A stretch of 64,000 nt of DNA from Chitinophagales bacterium (GTDB taxonomy: Bacteria; Bacteroidota; Bacteroidia; Chitinophagales; Saprospiraceae). A model generated the notes under the pieces. The model worked only from the letters and a program-made list of their open reading frames with translations. It was not told where the DNA came from and did not search any database. The stretch is from the NCBI GenBank assembly GCA_013299105.1, contig JAAFJY010000002.1, positions 124,001 to 188,000 on the forward strand. Reading direction: 5' to 3'. Position numbers and translations under genes: made by a program. Below are positions 51,087-59,378 of this stretch, piece by piece (the stretch's first letter is position 1; every line of letters begins with the position of its first letter).

Positions 51087-54008
51087 ATGACCCAAGCCCT
51101 CACCCAATTGGCCCAAACCTTGGCAGGCGACCTGCATTTCGACGAGCTGATGCGCAAGCTGTATGCCACTGATGGCTCCATTTACAAGGCTTATCCACTG
51201 GCGGTGGCCCTACCCAAAAATGTGGAAGATTTACAAAAACTCGTGGCTTTTGCTTGTGCCCAGGGGCTTTCACTGATTCCGCGCACGGCGGGCACTTCGC
51301 TGGCGGGGCAATGCGTGGGCGAGGGCATTGTAGTCGATACCTCGCGCTACCTCAATCAAATCCTGGAACTCAATGTGGCCGAAGGCTGGGTACGCGTGCA
51401 GCCTGGCGTGATCCGCGACGAGCTCAACCATTTTTTGCAACCACATGGCTTGTTTTTTGGCCCCAACACCTCCACTGCCAACCGCTGCATGATTGGGGGC
51501 ATGGTGGGCAACAACTCCTGCGGCACCACCTCGATCGTGTATGGCAGCACCCGCGACCACGTACTGGAGCTCGATTGTGTGCTCAGCGACGGCAGCATGG
51601 CCCATTTTGGCCCCCTCAGCGCCGAGGAGCTGCAAGACAAGCTCGATTTGGAAACCCTCGAAGGCGACTTGTACCGCCAGATCCTGCACGAATTGATACC
51701 CGCCGAGGTACAAGCCGAAATTGCCAAAGAATACCCCAAACCCGCTATCCACCGCCGCAATACGGGCTATGCCATCGACTTGCTTTTGCGGCAGCAGCCT
51801 TTTGAGGAGGGTGGCAAAGCCTTCAATTTTTGCACCATGCTTTGCGGCTCGGAAGGCACCCTGGCCTTGACTACCGCCGTCAAACTGCACCTCAATCCCC
51901 TGCCCGATCCGCTAGATGTGGTGGTGGCCCCGCATTTTACCCAGCTCAACGAGGCCATGCGGGCGGTGTTGGTGGCCATGCAGCACCAGCCCAGCGCTTG
52001 CGAATTGATGGATAAAATCATCCTGGATTGCACCAAGGAAAACCGCGAACAACTCAAAAACCGCTCTTTCATCGACGGCGACCCAGCAGCGGTGTTGATG
52101 ATCGAATTCCGGGGCAAAAGCCGCGAAGAAGCCGAGGCAAAAGCCGATGCCCTGATCCGCGACCTGGAAGCCCAAGGCATGGGCTACCACTACCCCAAAA
52201 TTTTTGGCCCCGATAGCAAAAGTGTTTGGGCGCTGCGGGCCGCAGGTTTCGGCGTGTTGTCGAACATGAAAGGCCACAAAAAAGCCCTGGAGTTTGTGGA
52301 AGACACCGCCGTTGACTTGCCCGATTTGCCCGCTTACATCGACGATTTTGTAGAACTGATGAAGCAATTTGACCAAAAAGTGGTCTATTACGCCCACGCC
52401 GGGGCCGGGGAATTGCACATCCGCCCCTCCGTGGACCTCAAAACCACTGCGGGCGTGAAAGAAATGCGGGCCATTGCCGAGGCTTCGGCGCATTTGATCA
52501 AAAAATACCAGGGCTCGCTCAGCGGCGAGCACGGCGACGGGCGGGTGCGCGGTGAGTTCATCCCGCTGATGGTGGGCGAAAACAACTATCAAATCCTGCG
52601 CCGCATCAAACAAACCTGGGACCCCAAGGGCATTTTCAATCCCGGCAAAATCGTGGATACCCCGCCGATGGATACCTCTTTGCGCCACCAACTCGACCAG
52701 CCGGAGCGCAAAATCGACACCGTTTTCAACTACGACAACCCCGGCAGCCTGCTGCAAGCCGTAGAAAAATGCAATGGCTCGGGCGATTGCCGAAAGCTGT
52801 CCTTCGCTGGCGGAACCATGTGCCCCAGCTACATGGCCACCCGCAACGAAAAAGACAGCACCCGTGCCCGCGCCAATGCCCTGCGCGAGTTTTTGACCAT
52901 GAGCACCAAGGAAAACCCCTTCGATCATCCAGAGATTTACCAGGCGATGGATCTCTGCCTTTCGTGTAAAGGTTGCCTTTCAGAATGCCCCTCAAACGTG
53001 GATATGGCCACGCTCAAAGCCGAGTTTTTGTACCATTACCAGCAAGCCAATGGGGTGCCGCTGCGCGCCAAAGTTTTTGCCAACATCGGCAGCTTGAACG
53101 GCCTGGCGGCGGCTGTGCCCGCCTTGAGCAATGCGGTGTTGGGCAACAAACTGACGGGTGGGATTTTGAAAAAAATACTGGGCGTAGCTCCACAACGCAG
53201 CCTGCCGCCCGTAGGCAAAAGCCTGCGAAGTTGGTTCAAAAAAGCCCAACCGAAGGTCCAAGGCCCGCTAAAAGGCAAAGTCTATTTTTACTGCGACGAG
53301 TTTACGAATTACAACGACCCCGAAGTGGGCAAGGCGGCCATCCAGCTCTTGTTTGGCCTAGGCTACCAAGTCGAAATGCCACAACATCCGGCCAGCGGAC
53401 GGGCACATTTTTCCAAGGGCCTGCTCAAAGAGGCCCAAGCCCTGGCCCAGCAAAACCTGGCCATTTTTCAGCCCCTCTTGTCGGCAGAAACGCCACTGAT
53501 TGGCGTGGAGCCCTCGGCCATTTTGGGCTTCCGCGACGAGTATCCGCGCCTGGTGGCCAGCGCGCAACAGGCCGCCGCAGCGGCTTGCGGCCAACACGCC
53601 CTTTTGTTGGAAGAATTTTTGGTAAGGGAAGCCCAGGCTGGCCGCATCAGCAGTGAGCAGTTCAGTACTGAAGCCCGACAAGTATGGGTACACGGGCATT
53701 GCCACCAAAAAGCGATTGCGGGGGTATCTTGTACGGCCCAGGCCCTGAGTTTGCCTGTGAATTATGCGGTGCAGACCATTCCTTCGGGCTGTTGCGGCAT
53801 GGCGGGGTCCTTTGGTTACGAACAGGAGCATTACGAAGTGAGCATGCAAGTAGGCGAGCTGGTGTTGTTTCCTGCAGTCCGCAAAACGCAGGCCGAGGAC
53901 ATCATCGCGGCACCAGGTACAAGCTGTCGGCACCAGATCGCGGATGGCACCGGGCGCAGGGCCTTGCACCCAGCGGAGGTGCTGTGGGAGGCGTTGAAGG
54001 GGAATTGA
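51087..54008 (+). CDS. FAD-linked oxidase with 4Fe-4S domain (D-lactate/glycolate dehydrogenase type)
   Basis: A 973-residue fusion of a GlcD-like flavoprotein and a GlpC-like iron-sulfur protein. FAD-binding type 4 domain at about 30-270 (LIPRTAGTSLAGQCVGEGIV, GPNTSTANRCMIGGMVGNNS). FAD-oxidase C domain at about 280-540 (YYAHAGAGELHIRPSVDLKT, SLSGEHGDGRVRGEFIPLMV). Fe-S ligands at about 560 (CNGSGDCRK, TMCPSY) and 623 (CLSCKGCLSECPSNVD). CCG-type C-terminal segments at about 875 (VHGHCHQKAI) and 900 (SGCCGMAGSFGYE). It oxidises a 2-hydroxy acid and feeds electrons to the quinone pool. Substrate is not fixed by sequence. Confidence 0.93.
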   Translation: MTQALTQLAQTLAGDLHFDELMRKLYATDGSIYKAYPLAVALPKNVEDLQKLVAFACAQGLSLIPRTAGTSLAGQCVGEGIVVDTSRYLNQILELNVAEGWVRVQPGVIRDELNHFLQPHGLFFGPNTSTANRCMIGGMVGNNSCGTTSIVYGSTRDHVLELDCVLSDGSMAHFGPLSAEELQDKLDLETLEGDLYRQILHELIPAEVQAEIAKEYPKPAIHRRNTGYAIDLLLRQQPFEEGGKAFNFCTMLCGSEGTLALTTAVKLHLNPLPDPLDVVVAPHFTQLNEAMRAVLVAMQHQPSACELMDKIILDCTKENREQLKNRSFIDGDPAAVLMIEFRGKSREEAEAKADALIRDLEAQGMGYHYPKIFGPDSKSVWALRAAGFGVLSNMKGHKKALEFVEDTAVDLPDLPAYIDDFVELMKQFDQKVVYYAHAGAGELHIRPSVDLKTTAGVKEMRAIAEASAHLIKKYQGSLSGEHGDGRVRGEFIPLMVGENNYQILRRIKQTWDPKGIFNPGKIVDTPPMDTSLRHQLDQPERKIDTVFNYDNPGSLLQAVEKCNGSGDCRKLSFAGGTMCPSYMATRNEKDSTRARANALREFLTMSTKENPFDHPEIYQAMDLCLSCKGCLSECPSNVDMATLKAEFLYHYQQANGVPLRAKVFANIGSLNGLAAAVPALSNAVLGNKLTGGILKKILGVAPQRSLPPVGKSLRSWFKKAQPKVQGPLKGKVYFYCDEFTNYNDPEVGKAAIQLLFGLGYQVEMPQHPASGRAHFSKGLLKEAQALAQQNLAIFQPLLSAETPLIGVEPSAILGFRDEYPRLVASAQQAAAAACGQHALLLEEFLVREAQAGRISSEQFSTEARQVWVHGHCHQKAIAGVSCTAQALSLPVNYAVQTIPSGCCGMAGSFGYEQEHYEVSMQVGELVLFPAVRKTQAEDIIAAPGTSCRHQIADGTGRRALHPAEVLWEALKGN

Positions 54009-54186
54009 TGGCAGTTTTCTTTGATCCTCCGAAAAGGGGCTTTGGTGTAGGTTAAGCTGCTGTATGTTGTCAATGCTGAAGCTGGATGGGTTTTTGGAGG
54101 CACTTTAGCTGCAGTTTACTGAATAACTTGGGTTTTAGGTTTGTAAAACTGTTTTTTGTATGTTCTCAATCCCTAAATATCCGTTT

Positions 54187-54306
54187 ACGCGTTACAAACG
54201 CGTGTAAGATGGTTCCGGTCAGAGACCTGGAACCAGCGTCCATTGAGCGTTGTGCTGGTGTCAGGTCTCCTGACCGACACCGGACTTCTGCACGTTTCCA
54301 ACGTGC
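54187..54306. repeat. cluster of short palindromes upstream of the DoxX gene
   Basis: Four clear hairpins in 120 bases: ACGCGTT-ACA-AACGCGT (54187-54203), GGTTCCGGTC-AGA-GACCTGGAACC (54211-54234), GGTGTCAGGTC-TCCT-GACCGACACC (54257-54281) and GCACGTT-TCC-AACGTGC (54290-54306). ACCAGC (54232-54237) and GCTGGT (54254-54259) can also pair and link the middle two. The second and third have mirrored single-base bulges. The rest of the gap 54009-54352 shows nothing else. Confidence 0.8.
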
Positions 54307-54352
54307 TTTCGAGAACTTACCAAAACTCAAGGTGGAATAACTTTTTGCAGCT

Positions 54353-54736
54353 ATGAAAATTTTCAACCATCACTTCCTCCTGCGTTTTGCAATGGCCGTG
54401 ATTTTTTTGGCCCACAGTTTGCCTTCCATTTTTACGGGCAGTGTCAATCAATTTGGTACCGAATACCTCGACAAGGTAGGCTTTGCCCCGCTTGGCCTTT
54501 ACCTGGCCTGGTTGGTGAAGTTGTCGCACCTTGTAGCGGCAGCTTGTCTGCTTTTGAACCGCTATTTGCGGCCAGCGGGCGTGGTGACGATCACCATTTT
54601 GATTTTTGGCATTTTCATGATCCACTTGCGCGACGGCTGGTTTGTGGTGGGTGGTGGCCGCAATGGGGTGGAATTCAATTTTCTCCTGATTTTCGCCTGG
54701 CTGAGTTTGATGTTTCCAAGACCGGAGAAAGCTTGA
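54353..54736 (+). CDS. DoxX-like membrane protein
   Basis: A 127-residue protein with four hydrophobic segments (FLLRFAMAVIFLAHSLPSIF, LGLYLAWLVKLSHLVAAACL, AGVVTITILIFGIFMIHL, FNFLLIFAWLSLMF). The fold and the DGWFVVGGGRNGVEFNFLL end match small DoxX/DoxD-type proteins. Function unknown. Its stop codon (54734-54736) is directly followed by the stop of the convergent VOC gene, without a terminator between them. Confidence 0.75.
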   Translation: MKIFNHHFLLRFAMAVIFLAHSLPSIFTGSVNQFGTEYLDKVGFAPLGLYLAWLVKLSHLVAAACLLLNRYLRPAGVVTITILIFGIFMIHLRDGWFVVGGGRNGVEFNFLLIFAWLSLMFPRPEKA

Positions 54737-55243
54737 TCAAGGTTTGGGCTGGTGCAAAGCAACCCGATTGCCTTCGCTGTCTATGAATTCGGCTACCGAA
54801 CCCAGGTCGCCATTGTCGGTTTTGGGGTAAAAAATACGGCCTCCATTTTTTACGGCCTTGGCAAGGGTCGCATCAATGTCATCGGTGTGAAAGTAAACGA
54901 GCGTGCCCGTTTGAGCGGGCTTGTAGGTATCGCCTTTGGCCAATGCACCCGTGATGCCCGCAGCACCGTTGACCAAAGGGAAAAGGCACATGTCGTTGTG
55001 GTCGATTTCCTCTCGGCTGAAATCAAACCTAAATACAGCCTGGTAAAACTGCATGGCGCGTTCAGGGTCTAAAACTGGGATTTCAAAGTAAACAACGGGA
55101 TTCGTTGCAGTTTGCACGGCTTGAGTAGTTTGGGTAGCAACAGTTTTAGATGCTTGATCGCCTGGTTGGGCCTTTTGTTTTCCCAAAAAATATCCACCCA
55201 AACCAAGGGCTACTGCAACGATGCCAATGAGTATATTTTTCAT
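54737..55243 (-). CDS. VOC-family (glyoxalase-like) protein with N-terminal export/anchor segment
   Basis: A 168-residue protein. Residues 1-22 are hydrophobic (ILIGIVAVALGLGGYFLG) and act as signal or anchor, which is unusual for VOC proteins, most of which are cytoplasmic. Residues about 47-165 are a VOC domain (VVYFEIPVLDPERAMQFYQA, GTLVYFHTDDIDATLAKAVK, GSVAEFIDSEGNRVALHQ). Candidate metal or ligand residues are the His in YFHTDDI and the Glu in AEFIDSEGN. Activity unknown. Confidence 0.8.
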   Translation of the reverse strand: MKNILIGIVAVALGLGGYFLGKQKAQPGDQASKTVATQTTQAVQTATNPVVYFEIPVLDPERAMQFYQAVFRFDFSREEIDHNDMCLFPLVNGAAGITGALAKGDTYKPAQTGTLVYFHTDDIDATLAKAVKNGGRIFYPKTDNGDLGSVAEFIDSEGNRVALHQPKP

Positions 55244-55273
55244 ACCCTCTCAACCGCTCTCCAACATTTTTGT

Positions 55274-56527
55274 TCAGCCTCCCTTCAGTGCTTTCCACAT
55301 TTGTTCATCGCGTTTTTTGCGGTATTGATCAAACTGTTTTTTGTCCAAAACCTGCTTCAGTTCGGCGTCTTTGTCGTTTTGGATGCTCATTATTTTGCTG
55401 TAGCGGCTCAACTTACTCAGGTCTTTTTGGATCACTTCGGCTTCGGTGCGGCGGGCGTACTTGAGGTTGATGGCCTTGACTTTTTCGCGCTGATTCGCGT
55501 TTAGGTCCAGGTTGTCGGCCATTATTTTGTCGAGTTGTGCGGCGCGGCTTTCAGGGGTGCCGTAGTTGCCATTTTTGAGGTCTTCGGCGTCCAACTGGCC
55601 GAATGCGCAAGTACTCAAGAGGAGCAAAGTGCCGATGATGCTAGCTTTTTTGAGGGGGCTGCTGACTTTGCTATGGGTTTTACTACGGGTTTTACTACGG
55701 GTTTTGATGGCCTCAAAAATTTGATCATAGTGCGGGTGATTGGTGCCCATGAGACGGTCCCAAAAATTAAAGTAGAGGCCAAAGTTGTAGCCCGATTTTT
55801 CGTGGTGCAGGTTGTGGTGGGTTGAGGTATTGAACCACCTAAGCAACCAATGGCGGGTAAAACCACTGGGAGCCAACTCGTAGCCACAATGCCCCAAGAC
55901 ATTGAAAAAAATGCTCCAAATGGTAAATAAAAACAAGGCCGAGGCGTGCATCGGCAAGAAGATCGCCGTGAGCGGCACAATGCCAAACTCGACCACCGAT
56001 TCCAGGGGGTGAAAAGAAAAAGCCGCATAGGGCGTTGGGTTGTTGGAACGGTGATGCACCAAGTGAAATAAGCGAAACAAACGTGGGTGGTGCATCAGGC
56101 GGTGGGTCCAGTAGAAATAGGTGTCGTGTACCACAATCATCACCGCGATGCTGAAAAAGTAATAAGCCCAGCCGTAATCGGCAATGTTGAAATACAAGGC
56201 TCCAACCCCCATTTTGCGCAAAAAATAGACCCCAATGGCGAGGCCACCAAAAATAAAAGAGGTGAGCAGGGAGTAACTGATTTCGTGCCTGATTTGCGCG
56301 GCGGAAGGGAATTTTTGCTGAATTTTGTGCAAAATCCATTGGCTGCTTTTCCACTTGTACAGCCAATTGTATGCTAAACTGCTGGGAAGTGCGTAGCGCA
56401 AAAAAATAAGGCTGGAGATCAGTAGCCAAGCTGCGAGGGGTCCGTGATGCTGACCAAATTGTTCAAATAAGTGTGGCATGGTTGCTGGTTTTGCCACAAA
56501 AATGCCCTGATTGAGCGGCTTCATCAA
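55274..56527 (-). CDS. sterol desaturase/fatty acid hydroxylase fused to an exported Spy-like domain
   Basis: A 417-residue protein. Residues about 30-270 are a membrane-bound di-iron hydroxylase with histidine boxes HDTYFYWTHRLMHH, HLVHHRSNNP and THHNLHHEKSG. After a KTRSKTRSKTHSK linker made by a 12-base tandem repeat (55674-55709), a second hydrophobic segment KKASIIGTLLLLSTCAFGQ looks exactly like a signal peptide. The last 105 residues are a charged helical domain (LDLNANQREKVKAINLKYAR, LDKKQFDQYRKKRDEQMWKA) like periplasmic Spy-type proteins of Bacteroidota. No start codon exists at the second signal peptide (CTC there), so this is a true fused frame. Confidence 0.8.
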   Translation of the reverse strand: MMKPLNQGIFVAKPATMPHLFEQFGQHHGPLAAWLLISSLIFLRYALPSSLAYNWLYKWKSSQWILHKIQQKFPSAAQIRHEISYSLLTSFIFGGLAIGVYFLRKMGVGALYFNIADYGWAYYFFSIAVMIVVHDTYFYWTHRLMHHPRLFRLFHLVHHRSNNPTPYAAFSFHPLESVVEFGIVPLTAIFLPMHASALFLFTIWSIFFNVLGHCGYELAPSGFTRHWLLRWFNTSTHHNLHHEKSGYNFGLYFNFWDRLMGTNHPHYDQIFEAIKTRSKTRSKTHSKVSSPLKKASIIGTLLLLSTCAFGQLDAEDLKNGNYGTPESRAAQLDKIMADNLDLNANQREKVKAINLKYARRTEAEVIQKDLSKLSRYSKIMSIQNDKDAELKQVLDKKQFDQYRKKRDEQMWKALKGG

Positions 56528-56601
56528 GGTTTTTCAACCAAGGGTGCAAAGGTTTCAATGAATGGGGTGGGAGGGTGTAAAAATGCTAACCTGAGATTTG
56601 G

Positions 56602-56680
56602 TTTTTAACATACGATATACAATAGACGACATACGAGATATGATTTATGGGCTCGCAGGAGAGATTTGTCGTGTTTTGGG
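56602..56680 (-). repeat. repeat family B, copy 4 (inverted)
   Basis: TTTTTAACATACGATATACA, AATAGACGACATACGAGATA and ATGGGCTCGCAGGAGAG are a diverged reverse complement of the family B core. The 548-base gap from 56528 to 57075 holds this, family D copy 2 and otherwise no gene. Confidence 0.6.
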
Positions 56681-56767
56681 TTAGTAACGGTTCAAAAATA
56701 AACCTTACCAAGTTTTTTGATTGCCAGTTGTCAACATCATGGTCAACGTCATGCTGGAAATCCGCAA

Positions 56768-56900
56768 GAAAGGGTGTGAAGTGTGTAAGTGTGAGTTCGG
56801 GTGTGTGGGCTTCGAGATTAAGTTTAGTCTCCATTGAAAACGAGGTTTCTTCACACTCAAACCCACACAAGCACACCCAAACCCAATTTTATCCGTGTTC
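56768..56900. repeat. repeat family D, copy 2: TG/CA long hairpin
   Basis: Left arm AGGGTGTGAAGTGTGTAAGT, GAGTTCGGGTGTGTGGG; right arm TTCACACTCAAACCCACACA, AGCACACCCAAACCC. Both arms match the copy at 42021-42160 in order, while the loop differs completely. Confidence 0.75.
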
Positions 56901-57075
56901 CCAAAATAGCCTCGCGCAGCGGGGCAACGCAGTTGCGATTTGGTAAGGTTTATTCGTGGCTTGTCACTTATCATTTGCACGGTTTGGGATTTTTGAGATT
57001 TAAAATTGGTAAGTTTTTACCGTATTTCTGAAAAACAATTGGGTGCTAAAGGGTATCTTTGGATAAAACCCTATC

Positions 57076-58197
57076 ATGCCGATCCTAGTCATCTCCATCG
57101 CCATCTGCATCATTGCTTCCATATTTATTTGGATCAATCTCTTCTCTTTTGTGATCACGGGCGAAATGATGCACAACAAGTTTTGGCGTTTCATCCAATG
57201 GTGGACCGTTGTCATTATGCCCGGTATTTTTCTGTTGACAATGGATATTGGAAAAGCAAATGATTGTTGTTCGGATTCGGCTGTTTTTTCCCCGGATCAC
57301 CGCATGAGTATTTATTTGCTGGTCATCATTTGTATGGTCATTTACCTGATTTGTGCTTATCGAAATAGCATTGCGCCACCCTTGCTTGAGCTCTGCATCA
57401 ACGTCTTTTTACTCAGTGGAATTATCCTCAATGCTCTGCTTTTTGTCCACTTGTCGCCAAACGATTCGCAGCCTTTTCCCATTTTTGGTTTATTGGGCAA
57501 TCTGTCAATTATTGCCTTGTTCTTGATTGCACTGCTTGAAAACCACCAGCTCCTGAAAAACCATCTCGAAGCAGAAGCAATCGAAGTAAAAGGATGGATC
57601 GGCAAAATAAGTTGGGCAGTTCTAAACCTCAAGCCGCTGTACAAATACCCCATTTTGCTCTTGTTGACGGTCCCTTTTCTCTTGTTTTTCGCCCTGCTCC
57701 TCTTGATTTTTGGCCAAAAGCCAGACAGTTTGATCCGGGCATTCACCGATACTTACAAGCACGGCCTATCACAATGGGACTACCAATGCGACAATGTAGC
57801 TTGCGGTGGGCATTTTCTTTGCTCGGTGGGTGCGAATGGGCATCGATCGATTGTGAAACCAATCCGTTACGGCGAAAGGCTCGGACAGCCGATCATTTGC
57901 AATCGGCAGTTGCTTGTTTCCAATGCTTTTGAGGAATTGATAGAGGAAAAAATGCCTCGCCTACACCGATTCATCCGCCGTAATTACAACAAGGTGGGGA
58001 ATTTGGTGCATCAGCATTACCACGTTTTTCAGCACAAATGGGTATCAGACCTGGTGTATATTTTGATGAAACCGCTGGAGTATGTTTTCCTGCTGGTGTT
58101 GTACACTTTTGACCAAAAGCCTGAAAACCGGATCGCCAGTCAATACTTGAAAAAAGTGGACCGGGAGCGGATAAAGGCGCTGAAGCTTAGGAAGTAA
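57076..58197 (+). CDS. DUF6688 family membrane protein
   Basis: A 373-residue protein with five to six hydrophobic segments in the first 220 residues (ILVISIAICIIASIFIWINL, YLLVIICMVIYLICAY, YPILLLLTVPFLLFFALLLL) and a cytoplasmic-type C-terminal half. That half has the family signature FGQKPDSLIRAFTDT, CGGHFLCSVGANGHRSIVKP, IRYGERLGQPIICNRQLLVS and MKPLEYVFLLVLYTFDQKPE with Cys and His residues that may bind metal. Function unknown. It stands alone, with 55 bases before the convergent toxin pseudogene. Confidence 0.8.
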   Translation: MPILVISIAICIIASIFIWINLFSFVITGEMMHNKFWRFIQWWTVVIMPGIFLLTMDIGKANDCCSDSAVFSPDHRMSIYLLVIICMVIYLICAYRNSIAPPLLELCINVFLLSGIILNALLFVHLSPNDSQPFPIFGLLGNLSIIALFLIALLENHQLLKNHLEAEAIEVKGWIGKISWAVLNLKPLYKYPILLLLTVPFLLFFALLLLIFGQKPDSLIRAFTDTYKHGLSQWDYQCDNVACGGHFLCSVGANGHRSIVKPIRYGERLGQPIICNRQLLVSNAFEELIEEKMPRLHRFIRRNYNKVGNLVHQHYHVFQHKWVSDLVYILMKPLEYVFLLVLYTFDQKPENRIASQYLKKVDRERIKALKLRK

Positions 58198-58252
58198 TTG
58201 TCACTCGCATCAATAATAACAACTAAAATTCGTTTTGTAACGTAATGCGCTG

Positions 58253-58674
58253 CTATTGGAATTGGTATAACTCAACAAACCGAGATGGTTTGAGAATTGG
58301 TATAGAGAATGAGTCGGAAAGGTCTAGTAAATCTAAGTCACCCGATGTAATACACTCAGCTTGAGCTGCAAGTGCTAGACTAAGAAACTTATCATCTTTG
58401 GGATCGCGACACAATGTAACTTGTATGTCAACAGGAATTTCGGCAGATATTTGCTCAAAACCTTTCAATAATGTAATTCGATCTTCAAGCGAGAGGTAAC
58501 GATCGAATTTTGGACGAACGAGCACTTCCCATAGTTCATCAAGTGTTTCTTCTGAGCGAATAATTTTTCCAATTGATAAAGCTATTCCAATGCAGTTCGG
58601 GGAGTGCTTTGTCGAAATAAAAAAGCGCTAAATAAAACGTTATTGTCGAATACAAATAATTGATCAGGATTCAT
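58253..58674 (-). pseudogene. PIN-domain toxin (COG1569 type), frameshifted
   Basis: From an ATG at 58674 the first frame reads MNPDQLFVFDNNVLFSAFLF and RQSTPRTALE, then a TAG stop at 58582-58584. The next frame continues IALSIGKIIRSEETLDELWE, VLVRPKFDRYLSL and the C-terminal PIN block CRDPKDDKFLSLALAAQAEC, SGDLDLLDL. Restoring one lost base near 58585-58600 gives 140 residues, the usual family length. Conserved PIN acids are present in both halves (FVFDNN, DDKFL, SGDLDLL). It starts inside the end of the antitoxin gene. An RNase toxin is inferred; in this state it cannot be made in full. Confidence 0.75.
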
Positions 58675-58894
58675 GCAGTATCTCGTCAAGAATTTCAGGT
58701 GTCAGCCCATTCCCATGGGCTTTGTCACTCATTTCATCAAGCAATCTGGAAAAAGTCGTAGGAGTGAATTTTTCCCATTCGCCTTTTTCCACCAACCAGC
58801 AAAACATACTGATGATCTTGGCCCTTTGCTCAGGTGCGGCTTGTTGCCATACAAGAGCAATATTTTCTTCGACAGGAATGACGAGTCTTTGCAT
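58664..58894 (-). CDS. antitoxin partner of the PIN toxin
   Basis: A 76-residue protein (VEENIALVWQQAAPEQRAKI, LVEKGEWEKFTPTTFSRLLD, TPEILDEILHES) without a clear DNA-binding motif. Its 3' end overlaps the toxin start codon by 11 bases, a classic antitoxin-first arrangement. It resembles the small helical proteins found upstream of COG1569 toxins. It appears intact while the toxin is broken. Confidence 0.7.
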   Translation of the reverse strand: MQRLVIPVEENIALVWQQAAPEQRAKIISMFCWLVEKGEWEKFTPTTFSRLLDEMSDKAHGNGLTPEILDEILHES

Positions 58895-59378
58895 GAGTGA
58901 TGCTTTTCAACAAATTTAATCTATTTTGTGATTCATCGCTGGAAATACTTCGTTTTTTCAACCAGCGTTCTACCCCAAAACTACTTTCCCAATTCAATTG
59001 TTTGGCGAAAAAGAGCATGATGCAAATAAGAAAAGCCATCCTAGATCAGGACTATGATGCTGTTTGGGAAATCTTCAGTAGGGTAATTCAATCGGGCGAT
59101 ACTTATGTTTTTGATCCGAATACCCCAAAAAGCGATTTACCAAAACTATGGTTTGCTGAAACTATGGATACATTCGTCGCGACAGATGGTGATGAAACAA
59201 TTGTAGGAACCTATTTCATCAAACCCAATCAGCTTGGCTTAGGAAACCACATCGCCAATTGCGGTTATATGGTGCACCCCGATCACCAAGGCAAAGGAAT
59301 CGGGCGGCTGATGTGTGAACACTCTCTGGACTATGCCAAAGAAAAGGCATTCAGCGGCATGCAATTCAACATCGTCGT

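Noticed and set aside
51912-52928. 338-codon minus-strand open frame
   Set aside because: Antisense shadow of the FAD/Fe-S dehydrogenase gene.
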